Source: Ostreococcus lucimarinus CCE9901
Taxonomy: Eukaryota; Chlorophyta; Mamiellophyceae; Mamiellales; Bathycoccaceae
Direction: 5' to 3'
NCBI RefSeq assembly: GCF_000092065.1
Contig: NC_009360.1
Location: 186,001-250,000, forward strand
DNA: 64,000 nucleotides
This document shows, piece by piece, positions 38,641 through 49,810 of this stretch (position 1 is its first letter; every line of letters begins with the position of its first letter). The notes beneath the pieces are model-generated. The model saw only the letters and a program-made list of their open reading frames with translations. It was not told the DNA's origin and did not search any database. A program made the translations under genes and the position numbers.

Positions 38641-41600
38641 ATGTTCTCGTCGTTCAGCATCACCGGTGCGGCGGCGGAGGTGTACGACGTCGAACTCGCG
38701 TACGAAGACGCGCGTCGCGGGCGACGCGACGGCGAAAAGGCGTCGACGACGACGACGACGACCGAGGTGACGTTCGACTCCAAGGAGGATCCCGAGGAGG
38801 TGATTGATAAACTCGTGAAACAGCGACGAGATCTGCCGTACGAGACGGGATACGAATGCGTCGTCATCCGAGCGCTTTGCTCGGCGTCGAAAGTCGCGAT
38901 ACAGCTCGGGGTGGAGAAGTATCAACCGAGACCGGTGGCGTTGAAGGTGACTTCGAATGGAAAGATGAACGCGGGACAGTCGCACTCGAGCTTGGCGTCG
39001 GTGCTCAAGCACTGTCAGCTCGGCTCGCTGCGGAAGCTGAGCGTGCAAGATGGATTGTTGTCCACGGTTTTGTCTTTACGAGATAAATGGACCTCGGTTC
39101 GAGAGTTGGACATTTCGAACAACGCGTTGGAAACGCTGCCGAAAGAGCTGTTCGCGCGTTTCCCGTACCTGGAGGTTCTTCGTTTGGACGGGAATAAACT
39201 CGCGACTTTGCCCAACTTGAACGCGTTCACGCTTCTCAAAGAGTTGCATGCGAACGGCAACGCGTTGTCAACGCTGCCAATCGACATGGTGGAAGATTTG
39301 GATTTGGAAGTTTTGTCCGTCGAGTTCAACCGCTTGAGCAAGCTGCACGTCAAGTTGAAGGATTTGTCCAAACTGCGCGTGTTGCGGTTACTTGAGAATC
39401 CCATAGAGACGCTGCCCCGGTTGAATAAGACCGCCAATCAAGAGTGCTTATCGCTCGCAAACGTGAATGTTTCGAGGAATGGAGCAACAGGCGGTGTCTC
39501 CGTACAGGTTCGCGAAACGAGCTCGTCTTACTTTTCCAGCATAGTAGGCGGCAAGACAACGTCCAAGGAAAAAGCGTACAACGCTTTCCTGAGCTTGATC
39601 TTTCGTAGCAGTGAATGTCAAAACGCATTACTCGTCGCCGCCGTCGCGGTGATCGCGTCGAAGAGCCGAGAAAACTGCGAAGCCATAGTGCTGACCGAAG
39701 GTGCGAGCGTTCGACCGCTTCTTCACTCTGGGGAAAATTTACATGTGAAACTGACCGTACGTCCGTCCGCACCACAGGAGCCGTGAATCATCTCATAAAT
39801 ATCGTCCATTCGTCGAATAAATCGCTGGTGTACGAGGCATCGCGCGCGTTGGCGCATATTTGCGGCGCACCGAACCTGGCGCGCGCGCTCAATGAAATGC
39901 ACGTCACGGAAGCAGTCGTTAATTTAATTCAGGTGAGTATCCGAATTAATTCCGATATGAATAATTTCGTTCGAATTTCGCGTTAAAAGTTCATATACTA
40001 ATTTACTGACTCTATACGTGCATAGGACTCGAGCGAACTGCGAAATAGATGTGGATTGATTATTTTGAACGGTCTCGTCGGTTCTTCACACGACGTATCC
40101 CGGGTAAGCGTGTTTCACATCGGTTGACGCAAGAATCTAACTGATCCTTTCGTAACGCAGGCATGTTATTCCGACAAATTAATCGGACGCTTGACAGAGT
40201 TCGTGGCGGTGCGTACTTGCGTAAATAATTGCATCGTGAAAGTCTGAATTAATTAAATAATTTCCCTCAGGCGATTGATGAGCATATGCGGCTATTAGCG
40301 CTGAGAACTTTGGGTACTTTCGCTTTCGACGAAACTAATAAACGTGCGATGCTCAAACTGCGCGATCTCCACTCGATTCTCGTCGTATTCGCGCTCCGCC
40401 CGGAATTAAAGGCGGCGAGCGTTGCGGTGAAGAAGGAATCGATCCGAGTATTGGCTATTTTGGGCGAGAACGAGCTCGTGCGCCAGGCCACTGGTGCGCC
40501 TCCCATCACTGGTCGTGGTATACGCATTCTTGCGCTAGATGGTGGTGGTATACGCGGTAGAGCGACGTTGAAGATGTTGAAAAGAATTGAGGTGAGGAAT
40601 TATTTCATTTATTTATTTAGAGCTTGAATTCACGAATTTTTTGTTTCGTCGCGATCAGGAAGGAACTGGTCGTCCGATTCACGAATCATTCGATTTGGTG
40701 TGCGGAACGTCTACTGGTGGCATATTGGTACGAAAACGCCCGTCTAGAGCGCACGAATTAATTATTTCGCCGTGAACAATTATTTTTTACTAACCAACAC
40801 ATTTTGCTCGTAGGCCACGGCGACGTCCATCAAAAAGCTCTCATTGGAGCACTGCGATAAGATTTATGTAAATCTTGGCAGCAAAATCTTCAGTCAAACA
40901 ACGCACAACGAAGAGACCTCTGGATCGAACTCTTGGCTCGGCAGTGTTGGTTCCATGTACACGAGTGGAAAGCAACAACTTCTCGCGACGACGCTCTATA
41001 GCAGCAAGCACAACACCTCGACCTTTGAAACCCTCGTTAGACAAGAGTGCAACCCTGAAGCAGAAGAGCCAACGTGGATAGACACCGCTGCGTCGGGCGG
41101 TCCGAAAGTTTTCTGCGTTTCTACCCAAACGAGTCAAAATCCGGCGCAGCCGTACTTGTTCAGAAATTACACGTATCCGGCTGGCAGTACGAGTGCGTAT
41201 TCCCAGGCAGGTAGTTGCGAATATCTATTGTGGCAGGGTGTCTGTGCATCCGCCGCTGCACCATACTACTTGTATGTTGACGCCTTTGCGATAGAAAACG
41301 AGCGCTGGGTTGATGGAGCCATGACTTGCAACAATCCGGCGATGATGGGTGTCCAGGAAGCTCGACGACTTTGGCCAGACAAGAAAATTGACTGTGTCGT
41401 GTCCCTCGGAAGTGGTAACTTCATCCCCCACGAGAGAGATCCACCCATTTCTCTCGTCGCTTTGGCCAAAGATGTCTTGTTTGACAGCGCTTGCGACACT
41501 GAACGCGTTCATGAAAGCTTGAGTACGCTTTTGCCACTCATACCCGGGGCGCAATATTTCAGGTTCAACCCGGTTGACGAGCGTTGCAAGATAGAAGTCG

Positions 41601-42583
41601 ATGAAACGGATGTTGGTGCACTCCAAGGCTTATTTGACGCTACTGAAGAGTACATTGTGGCAGAGAAGGAGATGTTCGACAAGGTATGCCATTTATTGAG
41701 AGACGTCGACGACACAGATGAGGTCACCGCCAAACTTCTCGACACGGAAATTAGCGGAACGCGCAGTGGTGTTCTAGTTTTGGAAGCGCCCCGTTACGAA
41801 GAGGAACTTTCTGAATGTACTTCTGCCTTGAAGAATTTTTGTGCTTTAAGATCGATATCGATACAGTGCGCAGATTACTCCGCCAATAGACCCATGAATC
41901 CGGGCGAAGCACTGAGCCATCTGAACACGGTGGCGGAGACGTCGACTGCAGCAGTGATTCATTTCAACTGCCACGCCGATTCTGACGGATTGATTCTCAC
42001 TTGGCAGAAAGATGTCACTGCTATTGCTGAGCCTAGCTCGGTCGCTGAACTATTTCTCAGTAGGTCTGGTAGCCCGTATGCGTCAGTCAGCGAACACTGT
42101 GAAGCTGAGGCCCACATTGAGGTGCATGGAATATTGCATACTTTCTCAGGCAAGCACGTGCAAGTGAACGATGTCGGCGAGCGCACGTCGTCATACTTGT
42201 TTAAGCGTACTGTCCCAATGGACTACCTGGACGGATCGACGAGTCGAGAGTTATTTGGTTTATGGCGTGGGAAGATCATCGTTTCTCAAAGTTCACTTCC
42301 ATCCTCACTCGTTGCGGCGTGGCTTGAAGCCGGGGCGAAATGTGTGGTCGCACCGTGCAAGGAAGGCGGCGTCGTTAACGTTGAAAGCGAACAGACAGAC
42401 TTTATGGCTGCATTCTATCACGCACTTTTTGTTGTGGGCGCGGATGCTACTGCGGCGATGAGCGCAGCTGCCATCGTGCAGCCGGCGTGCTCGTATTACC
42501 GTTGTCACGTTCTTGTTCAAGGTGGAATCGTGGCACTTCGTCCTGACGAAGAGTTTGACTATGATTTGGATGCGCACGTATAG
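38641..42583 (+). CDS. LRR-ARM-patatin phospholipase (plant PLA-I type), seven exons
   Basis: A predicted 1,166-residue lipid acyl hydrolase. Exons: 38641-39700, 39778-39932, 40026-40103, 40161-40208, 40271-40591, 40659-40727, 40814-42583. All introns are GT-AG and keep the frame. Leucine-rich repeats (about 125-280) come first, then armadillo-like helices (about 310-520), then the patatin domain. Catalytic features are GGGIRG at 538-543 (oxyanion hole), GTSTG with nucleophile Ser572, and DGA with Asp744. A C-terminal segment of about 290 residues follows. The order matches Arabidopsis phospholipase A I, a galactolipase tied to lipid signalling. No transit peptide is obvious. It is convergent with the H+-ATPase gene, 33 bp apart. 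Confidence 0.9.
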
Positions 42584-42616
42584 AAATACTAGACAATAGT
42601 TTTAAAAACTTATAGA

Positions 42617-45331
42617 CTATTCTACTTCGATGTCCCCCAAACTTTCAGCGTACTTTTTCAACTCCTTCTCATTGATGACTTCGACGGACTCGACCCAACC
42701 AACGTACTGAAGAATACTGTAAGTCAACACCTTACCGGCATCTTGGATGATCGCCCAGATGATGACGTAAAGCCAACAATATCCGGACAGCTGCCAGGAA
42801 ATTCCTACCATGCCGTTTCCGAAAGGCCAGTACACCGCTAAAAGAGTCGACGCTCCAGTGGCGATGATGAAGGCGCCGACCAAGATGACACTTGGAGCGC
42901 GCGACCAGAACCAGCCCTTGGTTCTCGAGTTAAATACTGAGAAGTAATCAGAAAGACTGATTTTCAAGTAAATAAGCGTCTGGATCTCTCCGTATGACAT
43001 CGCTGGGAGACCAAGTTGAGACCAAGTGCTCGTTGGATCAACCGATGATAACGCTGAGCTCAGCAGAAGTACGGATGATGCCAAGGCTGTCAAGCCTATA
43101 GCGGAAGATACGATGTACAGGATATTCAAATCCCATTTTTCTGGTTGCATGGAAGCGTGCACGTTATCGTACGCCACAGAAATAATGGTTCCATCGTTCA
43201 ATATCGTAATCGTAACAAGTGCGATGACCGGAATAGCAAAGTGCTGCGGCCAAGACTCATTGAACTGACTAGGATGATAGAATATACACGAGATGAAGAA
43301 AAAGAACAACAACTGCTCTGTACACGCCACCCGATAAATCACAAAGTTTTTCATTCTTTGGAAGATTTTGCGGCTCGTGACAATCGCCGTAACGATGGTG
43401 GACAGACCGGGTTCGGTGAGAACAATATCAGCCGCAGCTTGCGCCGCGCTCGTAGCACCTTGTACAGCAATTCCGACATCCGCCCGCTTTAACGCAGGCG
43501 CATCATTCACACCGTCTCCAGTCATGCCGACGAGCATCCCTTGCTGTCGCAAAGCTTCTACAATCAGATATTTGTGCTCTGGGAATACTTGTGCGAATCC
43601 GTCCGCCTTTCGACACAGTTCACCATAATCTCGTCCTAGCGTGGTCGCCTTCTCTAGTTCCTCCGCTTTCATGAGAGGAAGTTTTTCAGTGCCAAGCACG
43701 TTTGTGCCCATACCCAACGTTCTGCAAGTTTCAACCGCAATGGCGCGGTGATCACCGGTGATCATTTTCACACTGACACCAAATTCGTTGGCGCAGTCAA
43801 TGGTATGCTTTGTGTCCGGGCGAGGAGGATCCAAAAAGGTCAAAATACCCAAAAATTCGAACTCGTTGCTATTGTTCTTTGTTTTCGCCACCGCGAGCGA
43901 ACGAATACCGCGATGAGCTAACTCGAGAACGTGCTTCTCGACCTCTTGACCGATCGTGGACTTGTTTGCACTCAACTCTAAAACCACGTGCGGGGCACCT
44001 TTCGTCACCTTGAACACGTTACCGTTCTTCTCCTTGATCGTGCTTTCTGTGCGCTTGATGGCTGGATCAAACGGAGTGTGATCGGTCTGTTCGTAATCGT
44101 TCAATGCGCTGATGTTAACAGCGTTTAATACCAAAGTATCGAGGGCGTCCTTTGGCGGCTCCCACCATTTCGCCGCCAACGCCGCGAGTTTGAGGACTTC
44201 TTCACGCGAAACACCCGGAACAAAGATTGGTAAATCCTTCTGAAGAACCATCTTGTTCAGAGTGAGCGTTCCTGTCTTGTCTGAGCACAAGATTGTCATA
44301 CCCGCCAACTCTTCAACAGAAGAAAGCCGCGCTACGATGGCCTTCTCCGCCGCAAGTTCATGACAACCTAAAGCCAACGTCGTCGTACAAACCACTCGCA
44401 AAGCGATAGGAATAGATGCAACAAGAAGGACTACGTTGAACGCTAAGACCTCCCAGAAATCAACCCCGATAGAAAGTAAATAAATGAACACCAGAGTACA
44501 GATGAAGAAACCGACAGCGACCAAGATGTATGTAATCTCTCTGAGTACTTTTTCAAAGTGCCCGAGCTCATCGACTCCTTGAACTAAGTCCGCGGTTTTC
44601 CCAAAGAACGTCTGGCTACCCGTCGCTGTGACGGTAGCTTCGATTTCTCCGCGCGTCACGGTGGAACCCATTTTTGCTTCCGCACCTGGAAACATTGCGA
44701 CCGGCAACGATTCCCCCGTGAGCGCGGATTGATCCACTTGAATAGGTTTTCCATCTCTAATCGTGCAATCCGCCGGGATCGCACCCCCCGCGCCGAGGAC
44801 GACGATGTCCCCGGGTACTAACTTTGTGGCGTTGATGATGTACACGCGTCCTTCGCGTTTCACCGTCGCCTCCGGTTTCAGCGACTCTCTCAACGCCGCG
44901 ATGGCGTCACCGGCCTTCATTTCCTCTATAAACCCCACGAGCACGTTCAACAATTGCAGCACCACCAACACGATGACGTCCACGAGACCATCCATGGACT
45001 GATGAATGTACGTCTCGATGGATTCGATGAGGATGGCTGCCCAGATCATCATCGGCATCGGTTGTACGAACTCCAACGCGAGTTTCAACCACATGCTATC
45101 CTCCTTCACCTTGAGCTGATTAGGTCCGAATAACTCCAACCTACGCGCCGCCTCGTCCTCGTTCAAACCGCTCTCGCCGGTGTTGAGCAAACTCTCGCGC
45201 TCGACGCCCATGTAGAAGCGCGCGTCGTCCGTCGTCTCCGTCCCATACGCCGCGCTGTCCTCCTTTCCTCGCCCGAGAAGCGGTGTCGAGCGAAGATCAG
45301 CGTCTTCATCTTCGCCTCCGCCGCGCGACAT
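42617..45331 (-). CDS. Plasma-membrane-type H+-ATPase (P3A P-type ATPase)
   Basis: A 904-residue proton pump that should energise the plasma membrane or a vacuolar membrane. In order: cation-ATPase N-domain, VQPMPMMIWAAILIE helix, actuator motif LTGES, TM4, phosphorylation site CSDKTGTLTLNKM, nucleotide-binding KGAPHVV, hinge MTGDGVNDAPALKRADVG, then the C-terminal helices with ILNDGTIISVAYD. There is no long C-terminal autoinhibitory tail, unlike land-plant pumps. TM4 reads PIALRVVCTTTLALG, with Arg where a second proline is common in land-plant and fungal pumps. The frame extends to 45433 by a TTG, so the ATG at 45331 is used. Confidence 0.92.
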   Translation of the reverse strand: MSRGGGEDEDADLRSTPLLGRGKEDSAAYGTETTDDARFYMGVERESLLNTGESGLNEDEAARRLELFGPNQLKVKEDSMWLKLALEFVQPMPMMIWAAILIESIETYIHQSMDGLVDVIVLVVLQLLNVLVGFIEEMKAGDAIAALRESLKPEATVKREGRVYIINATKLVPGDIVVLGAGGAIPADCTIRDGKPIQVDQSALTGESLPVAMFPGAEAKMGSTVTRGEIEATVTATGSQTFFGKTADLVQGVDELGHFEKVLREITYILVAVGFFICTLVFIYLLSIGVDFWEVLAFNVVLLVASIPIALRVVCTTTLALGCHELAAEKAIVARLSSVEELAGMTILCSDKTGTLTLNKMVLQKDLPIFVPGVSREEVLKLAALAAKWWEPPKDALDTLVLNAVNISALNDYEQTDHTPFDPAIKRTESTIKEKNGNVFKVTKGAPHVVLELSANKSTIGQEVEKHVLELAHRGIRSLAVAKTKNNSNEFEFLGILTFLDPPRPDTKHTIDCANEFGVSVKMITGDHRAIAVETCRTLGMGTNVLGTEKLPLMKAEELEKATTLGRDYGELCRKADGFAQVFPEHKYLIVEALRQQGMLVGMTGDGVNDAPALKRADVGIAVQGATSAAQAAADIVLTEPGLSTIVTAIVTSRKIFQRMKNFVIYRVACTEQLLFFFFISCIFYHPSQFNESWPQHFAIPVIALVTITILNDGTIISVAYDNVHASMQPEKWDLNILYIVSSAIGLTALASSVLLLSSALSSVDPTSTWSQLGLPAMSYGEIQTLIYLKISLSDYFSVFNSRTKGWFWSRAPSVILVGAFIIATGASTLLAVYWPFGNGMVGISWQLSGYCWLYVIIWAIIQDAGKVLTYSILQYVGWVESVEVINEKELKKYAESLGDIEVE

Positions 45332-45570
45332 CGTCGCGTCGTCGCCGATCGACGCGCGACGCCCTCGCCTTCGGCGCCCTAGAATGGGGTGTTGGCGCTC
45401 GCGTCGGGCGTCGTCGATGTTAGCTTTATTCAACTTTATTAGTCATCGCAACGCGTCGAATACGCGTTTATCGATTTATCGCGCGCGGCGACGGTGCGTC
45501 TTTCAACACTAAAGGCGAGCGAGCGGCGCGCGGCGAGCCGCAGACGCGCGCGCGCGACGTCGAGCGCGGC
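45332..45570. promoter_or_regulatory. Divergent intergenic region H+-ATPase / glycosyltransferase
   Basis: About 240 bp between the two ATGs, including an A/T-rich patch near 45418-45440. It probably holds both promoters; no specific site is recognised. Confidence 0.35.
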
Positions 45571-46659
45571 ATGAGCGCGGACGTCGAGCGCATCGGATTG
45601 GTGCGCGGCGAACGGGTGCGGCGAACGGACGCGGAAAACCACGGATGGCGCGCGACCAAGCTCGCGTTGGGCGCGATCGCCGTCCTCGCGGCGGTGTGCG
45701 TCGGCGTTGGAGGACGCCGTGGACGCGCGATCGGGGCCGCGTTCGGGGGACTGGCGCGCTTGGGAGTGGGGGCGGATAGCGCGGATAGCGCGGAAAGCTG
45801 GACGCACGAGGACTGGCGCGTGGTGAGCTTCGTGGACGCAGAGTACGAGGACATTGGCAAGCGCTGGTATCACCGGTTGTCAAACTTGGGGTACAAAACG
45901 CATTATCTCGTGGCTTTGGACGATGAGGTGTACGACAAACTAGAAAAGGCAAAGCTCAGGGTGTTGCGCGCGCCCGGCTTTACGTTAGAAAAGGGAGGGG
46001 ATCTGTCTGACTTTTGGCGGTTCCGGTTGACGTACTTGGCGGATGAAATCAAACGCGGGCACAACGTGCTGTTGTCGGATGTGGATGTCATATTCGCGCA
46101 TCACTACGATCCTGTCGTGATTTTCAACAAAGCTGGAGACGAGGAAGTAGATATTTATCACTCACTTGGCGCTGGTTGGCCGCATTCGGCAAAGAAGCAG
46201 TGGGGATTCTCCATCTGCATGGGCTTTTCAGCCTTCAGAGCGACTCGCGCAACTGAGCAAATTCTGGAAGCCGCGGTGAAGGTCTGCGACCACGAAGCAC
46301 ACTGTGACGACCAGGTGGTGATGAATGAACTGTACATGAAATATCTCCAAATGTCTTGGACGACGAATTTAGCGCACGGCGAGCGTAAGGGCATATCTCG
46401 CAATACGATGATTCCGCTCGTCGTTAAGACGTTGTCGAATCTCGTCCCTAGAATTGATCTTAAGGATATGACTCCTATCAAGCCGTCGTCCAAGAATGTG
46501 CAGTGCTTCGGGCACACCCATCATGTCGATGGTGGTCACTGGGCCGTGGCGCCGATCATCGAAAAAGACGGTAGAGCCAAGGTTGACGTGTGGGACCAGT
46601 TGCACGACGAATGTTTCCCGGCAACGATTAGCGCTCTAGGCGCGCAGTGGACGCATTGA
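45571..46659 (+). CDS. Golgi-type nucleotide-sugar transferase (GT77-like)
   Basis: A 362-residue type II membrane protein. A short basic cytosolic tail precedes one hydrophobic helix (about 31-47), and a lumenal domain follows with the nucleotide-sugar-transferase pattern. The metal-binding DVD lies at 170-172 in NVLLSDVDVIF, preceded by DFWRFRLTYLADEIKRG and followed by HCDDQVVMNELYMKY. This matches the GT77-like family (RRA/XEG113/RGXT relatives) that adds arabinose, xylose or galactose to glycoproteins or glycans. A role in scale or envelope glycan synthesis is inference, since Ostreococcus has no cell wall. The first ATG is 45571. Confidence 0.8.
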   Translation: MSADVERIGLVRGERVRRTDAENHGWRATKLALGAIAVLAAVCVGVGGRRGRAIGAAFGGLARLGVGADSADSAESWTHEDWRVVSFVDAEYEDIGKRWYHRLSNLGYKTHYLVALDDEVYDKLEKAKLRVLRAPGFTLEKGGDLSDFWRFRLTYLADEIKRGHNVLLSDVDVIFAHHYDPVVIFNKAGDEEVDIYHSLGAGWPHSAKKQWGFSICMGFSAFRATRATEQILEAAVKVCDHEAHCDDQVVMNELYMKYLQMSWTTNLAHGERKGISRNTMIPLVVKTLSNLVPRIDLKDMTPIKPSSKNVQCFGHTHHVDGGHWAVAPIIEKDGRAKVDVWDQLHDECFPATISALGAQWTH

Positions 46660-46833
46660 TGATGCGTATAGTAATTGAATCGTCATTGGCTGTAATCAAG
46701 TAAGTAGACATCGCATACTTTGAAACAATGCGCGCGCGAACGCCGTGGTCGATTTCGTACGTCGCGTGAAAGACAGCTCAGGGCAGAAGACGTCACTCGA
46801 CGACGGATCTCGCGCGCGTAAATTGACAGTCGC

Positions 46834-48102
46834 ATGCTTTCCACCGTTCGAAGTCGCGGTACGCGCGCGATCCCGGGCACTCATTCGCTCTGGAACGTCC
46901 TCGTGCGCGACGACGGTGTGGAAGATGGCAGCGCGAGCGGGGGTATGATGGGGAAGTCGTTCGGTGATAAAAGGCGCGCATACAGCGCGCAAACGCGCGT
47001 TGCGAGCGCGTACGCCGGTGGTTTCGATGTATACGGTAAGCTGGGTTTCGTTCGCTCACCGTCATTGCTACCGTTCGCGGCGAGTGCGCACGGAGTGGGA
47101 AGGCGCCGCGCACCCGGGGCGATGACCTCTCAGACGAGAAATTTGTTTGGGTTCGGAAGGAAGAAAGGTGGTGAAGCAGTGGCGGAAATGACGACTGCAG
47201 GTGGCGCCGCGGAAACGTTGACGAGCGCGAGCGATCTCGCACCGGTCGTCGGATCGCTGGCGAGCGAAGTAGTACCGGTGGCGTCGCAGAGTTGGCCCAC
47301 GACGGCGGCGCTCATGTACGCGATGGAGTATTTCCACGTCGCGCACGGGCTTGAGTGGTGGTTGGCCATCGTTGGGGCGACGGTATTTATGAGGACTATC
47401 ACGTTTCCGTTGATCGTGATGCAAATGAGGAACACGGCGAAGATGCAGTTGTGTAAGCCAGAACTTGAGGCACTGCAAGCGAAGATGAAGTCGAACCCTC
47501 AACAAGACCCGGAATTGGCGAATGCGTATTACAAAGAGATGCAGAAGGTGTGGAAAAAGTACGACGTAAATCCAGTGAAGAGTTTCGCGCCGATACTCAT
47601 CAACGCGCCGGTGTTTATCTCTTTTTTCTTTGCCATTTCTAAAATGGCTCAAGGTGTTCCATCTTTTGAAAGCGGCGGACCTTCGATGTATCCCGATCTT
47701 TCCATGGCTGATCCAACGTACTCGTTACCTATTCTGTCTTCGCTGACTTTCTTAGCTTCAGTCGAGCTCGGGGCGGTGGAGGGTATGCAAACCAGTCAGA
47801 GCGCTCAGATGAAATGGTTTCTTCGCGCGTTAGCCGTGGCCATGGTTCCGCTCACCGCGAGTTTCCCCCAAGGCGTCTTCGTGTACTGGATCACGTCCAA
47901 CATATTCTCCGGATTTCAAACTTCCATCACGCGCACGAAGGCTTTCAAATCTACGATGGGCATCCCCGACGTCTCCGCCGTCGCCGAGGCGCCCGCCGAA
48001 GCCGCGCTCGGTCGCGTCCAACTCGACCGTTTCCAAAAGAAGTACGGCGCCACGCCCACGTTGCACAAGCGTCCACCGACGCAAAAGCAGCGCAAGAAAT
48101 AG
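46834..48102 (+). CDS. OXA1: Mitochondrial OXA1-type membrane protein insertase
   Basis: A 422-residue YidC/Oxa1/Alb3 family protein. It has a basic Ser/Arg-rich presequence, then five hydrophobic helices. Diagnostic blocks are WWLAIVGATVFMRTITFPLI, MRNTAKMQLCKPELEALQAK, NPVKSFAPILINAPVFISFF and FPQGVFVYWITSNIFSGFQT. The SFESGGPSMYPDLSMADPTY loop and the basic C-terminal tail (LHKRPPTQKQRKK, for ribosome binding) fit mitochondrial OXA1 better than chloroplast ALB3. It inserts mitochondrially encoded subunits such as Cox2 into the inner membrane. The ATG at 46834 begins a good presequence. Confidence 0.9.
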   Translation: MLSTVRSRGTRAIPGTHSLWNVLVRDDGVEDGSASGGMMGKSFGDKRRAYSAQTRVASAYAGGFDVYGKLGFVRSPSLLPFAASAHGVGRRRAPGAMTSQTRNLFGFGRKKGGEAVAEMTTAGGAAETLTSASDLAPVVGSLASEVVPVASQSWPTTAALMYAMEYFHVAHGLEWWLAIVGATVFMRTITFPLIVMQMRNTAKMQLCKPELEALQAKMKSNPQQDPELANAYYKEMQKVWKKYDVNPVKSFAPILINAPVFISFFFAISKMAQGVPSFESGGPSMYPDLSMADPTYSLPILSSLTFLASVELGAVEGMQTSQSAQMKWFLRALAVAMVPLTASFPQGVFVYWITSNIFSGFQTSITRTKAFKSTMGIPDVSAVAEAPAEAALGRVQLDRFQKKYGATPTLHKRPPTQKQRKK

Positions 48103-48321
48103 ACGTTCGACTTTCCTAGTCTAGCTTTACATGTCATAGAAACGTCATCTATAGCGACTCGCGTCCCGCGCGCGCGCGCGCGCATCCACATCGCTCCGAT
48201 TTGTCACTGTTTGCGCATACGAATCGTAAACCCCAGACATTCCGATTTTTCCCTCGCCGCTCGCGTCGCCCCGTCCCGCGCGGGTCGGTCGCGCGACGCG
48301 AGTGCTCGACCCGCGCGCGCG

Positions 48322-49752
48322 ATGTTGGCCGCGCGCGCGTCGTCACCGCTCGCGGTGACGCGCGCGAGCGATGCGCGCGTCGTCGTGCGCGCGCGATCGA
48401 CGGCGACGGCGACGAGCGCGTCGGCGTTCGCGTCGACGCGTTCGCGCGCGCGCATCAACGGATACGGTGGAATCGTCGCGCGAACGCGCGCCGTGACGAA
48501 GACGCGCGCGAGCGATGAAGCGCGCGCGAGGGCGTGGGGACGAACGCGCGAAGTCGGCGTCGCGGGCGAGCGCGCGAGCGGCGCGGACGCGGACGCGGGC
48601 GCGCGGAATCGGGCGGCGCGACGAGCGACGGCGCGAGACGCGCGCGCGGGGGGCGCGGCGGGAGGAAATCTCGGCAACATCGTCACGGGGGACGAACGCG
48701 CGTGGTGGCGAGACGTTCGAGCGAATGCGTCGGCGAACGCGAGCGGGAGCGAGGATTCTGGGAGCGAAGACGAGGGCGCGGACGCGCCGCAGAAGAATAC
48801 GTTGGTGAGTTTGTTGTCGGGCTTTGTGAGTCGCTTGGTGAAGCCTTTGCAAGATTTCGGCTTTGGGCGCACGCGCTTGTGGGAAGGAGGCGTTGGGTTA
48901 TTTATGATAACTGGTGTCGCGCTTTCCTTCGTGATTTGGGGATGGATCCAAGGCTTGCTGAGCTTTGCGCGCAAAAACTCGTATCAGGCATTTATCGAGT
49001 TTCCGGTGGCGTGCGGGATCCAAGTCGGCACGAATGTTCGAATTCGTGGCGTCAAGGCTGGTTCCGTGCTGAGCGTGCAACCGAGCTTGGAGAAGGTCGA
49101 AGTGCTTGTGGAGATGGACGACAAGAACGTTCCCATACCTCGCAACTCTCTCATAGAGGCAAACCAAAGCGGTTTGATCGCAGAAACAATCATTGACATC
49201 ACTCCCGCCATCCCGATTCCAGTGGCTCAGTGGGGGCCTTTGGATTCTGGATGTGAAGGTGAGGGCGTGATCGTGTGTGATCGGGGTAAGATTAAGGGTC
49301 TGCCGGGGGTGAGCATGGACGAACTCGTCGGTATTTGTACGAAGCTCGCGAGAGAGATGGAAAGGCAAGACGGCATGAACAAGATGTTCGATACGACCGA
49401 CACGGCTAGACGACTGATGACGACTTTGCAACCGCTTCTTCGTGAGGCGGCGCAAATCGCCCAAGAGCTCCGACCGATGATGCAAGGAGTGAACGAACAA
49501 GGCACTTTGGACACGCTCGAATCGCTCGCCGGTCAGACATCAGCCACCGTGGAAGACATCAGAAAGCTCAAGGATGCAATTTTGACCGAGGAGAATCAAG
49601 AACTTCTTCGACAATCCATTTCGACGCTCACGAAGACGCTGCAACACGTCGAAAAGGTGAGCGGGGATATTAGTAGTGTGTCCGGTGATCCGAGCACTCG
49701 CGCAAACTTGCGACACTTGATTCAATCGCTGTCGCGATTGGTTGACGCATAG
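48322..49752 (+). CDS. TGD2: TGD2-like MCE-domain lipid transfer protein, chloroplast
   Basis: A 476-residue protein. The Ala/Arg/Ser-rich N-terminus (about 130 residues, transit-like) is followed by one hydrophobic helix (LFMITGVALSFVIWGWIQGLL) and an MCE/MlaD domain (VACGIQVGTNVRIRGVKAGS through GLIAETIIDITP). A helical C-terminal region (about 330-476) comes last. This is the organisation of TGD2, the substrate-binding subunit of the TGD1-2-3 ABC importer that moves ER lipids across the inner chloroplast envelope. The frame upstream begins with TTG, so the ATG at 48322 is used. It is convergent with the Yae1 gene, 58 bp apart. Confidence 0.9.
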   Translation: MLAARASSPLAVTRASDARVVVRARSTATATSASAFASTRSRARINGYGGIVARTRAVTKTRASDEARARAWGRTREVGVAGERASGADADAGARNRAARRATARDARAGGAAGGNLGNIVTGDERAWWRDVRANASANASGSEDSGSEDEGADAPQKNTLVSLLSGFVSRLVKPLQDFGFGRTRLWEGGVGLFMITGVALSFVIWGWIQGLLSFARKNSYQAFIEFPVACGIQVGTNVRIRGVKAGSVLSVQPSLEKVEVLVEMDDKNVPIPRNSLIEANQSGLIAETIIDITPAIPIPVAQWGPLDSGCEGEGVIVCDRGKIKGLPGVSMDELVGICTKLAREMERQDGMNKMFDTTDTARRLMTTLQPLLREAAQIAQELRPMMQGVNEQGTLDTLESLAGQTSATVEDIRKLKDAILTEENQELLRQSISTLTKTLQHVEKVSGDISSVSGDPSTRANLRHLIQSLSRLVDA

Positions 49753-49810
49753 ACTACTCTTAATTCTAACCGCTAATTAGCATGTTCTATTTGCGACGCA
49801 CGCTCTGCGA

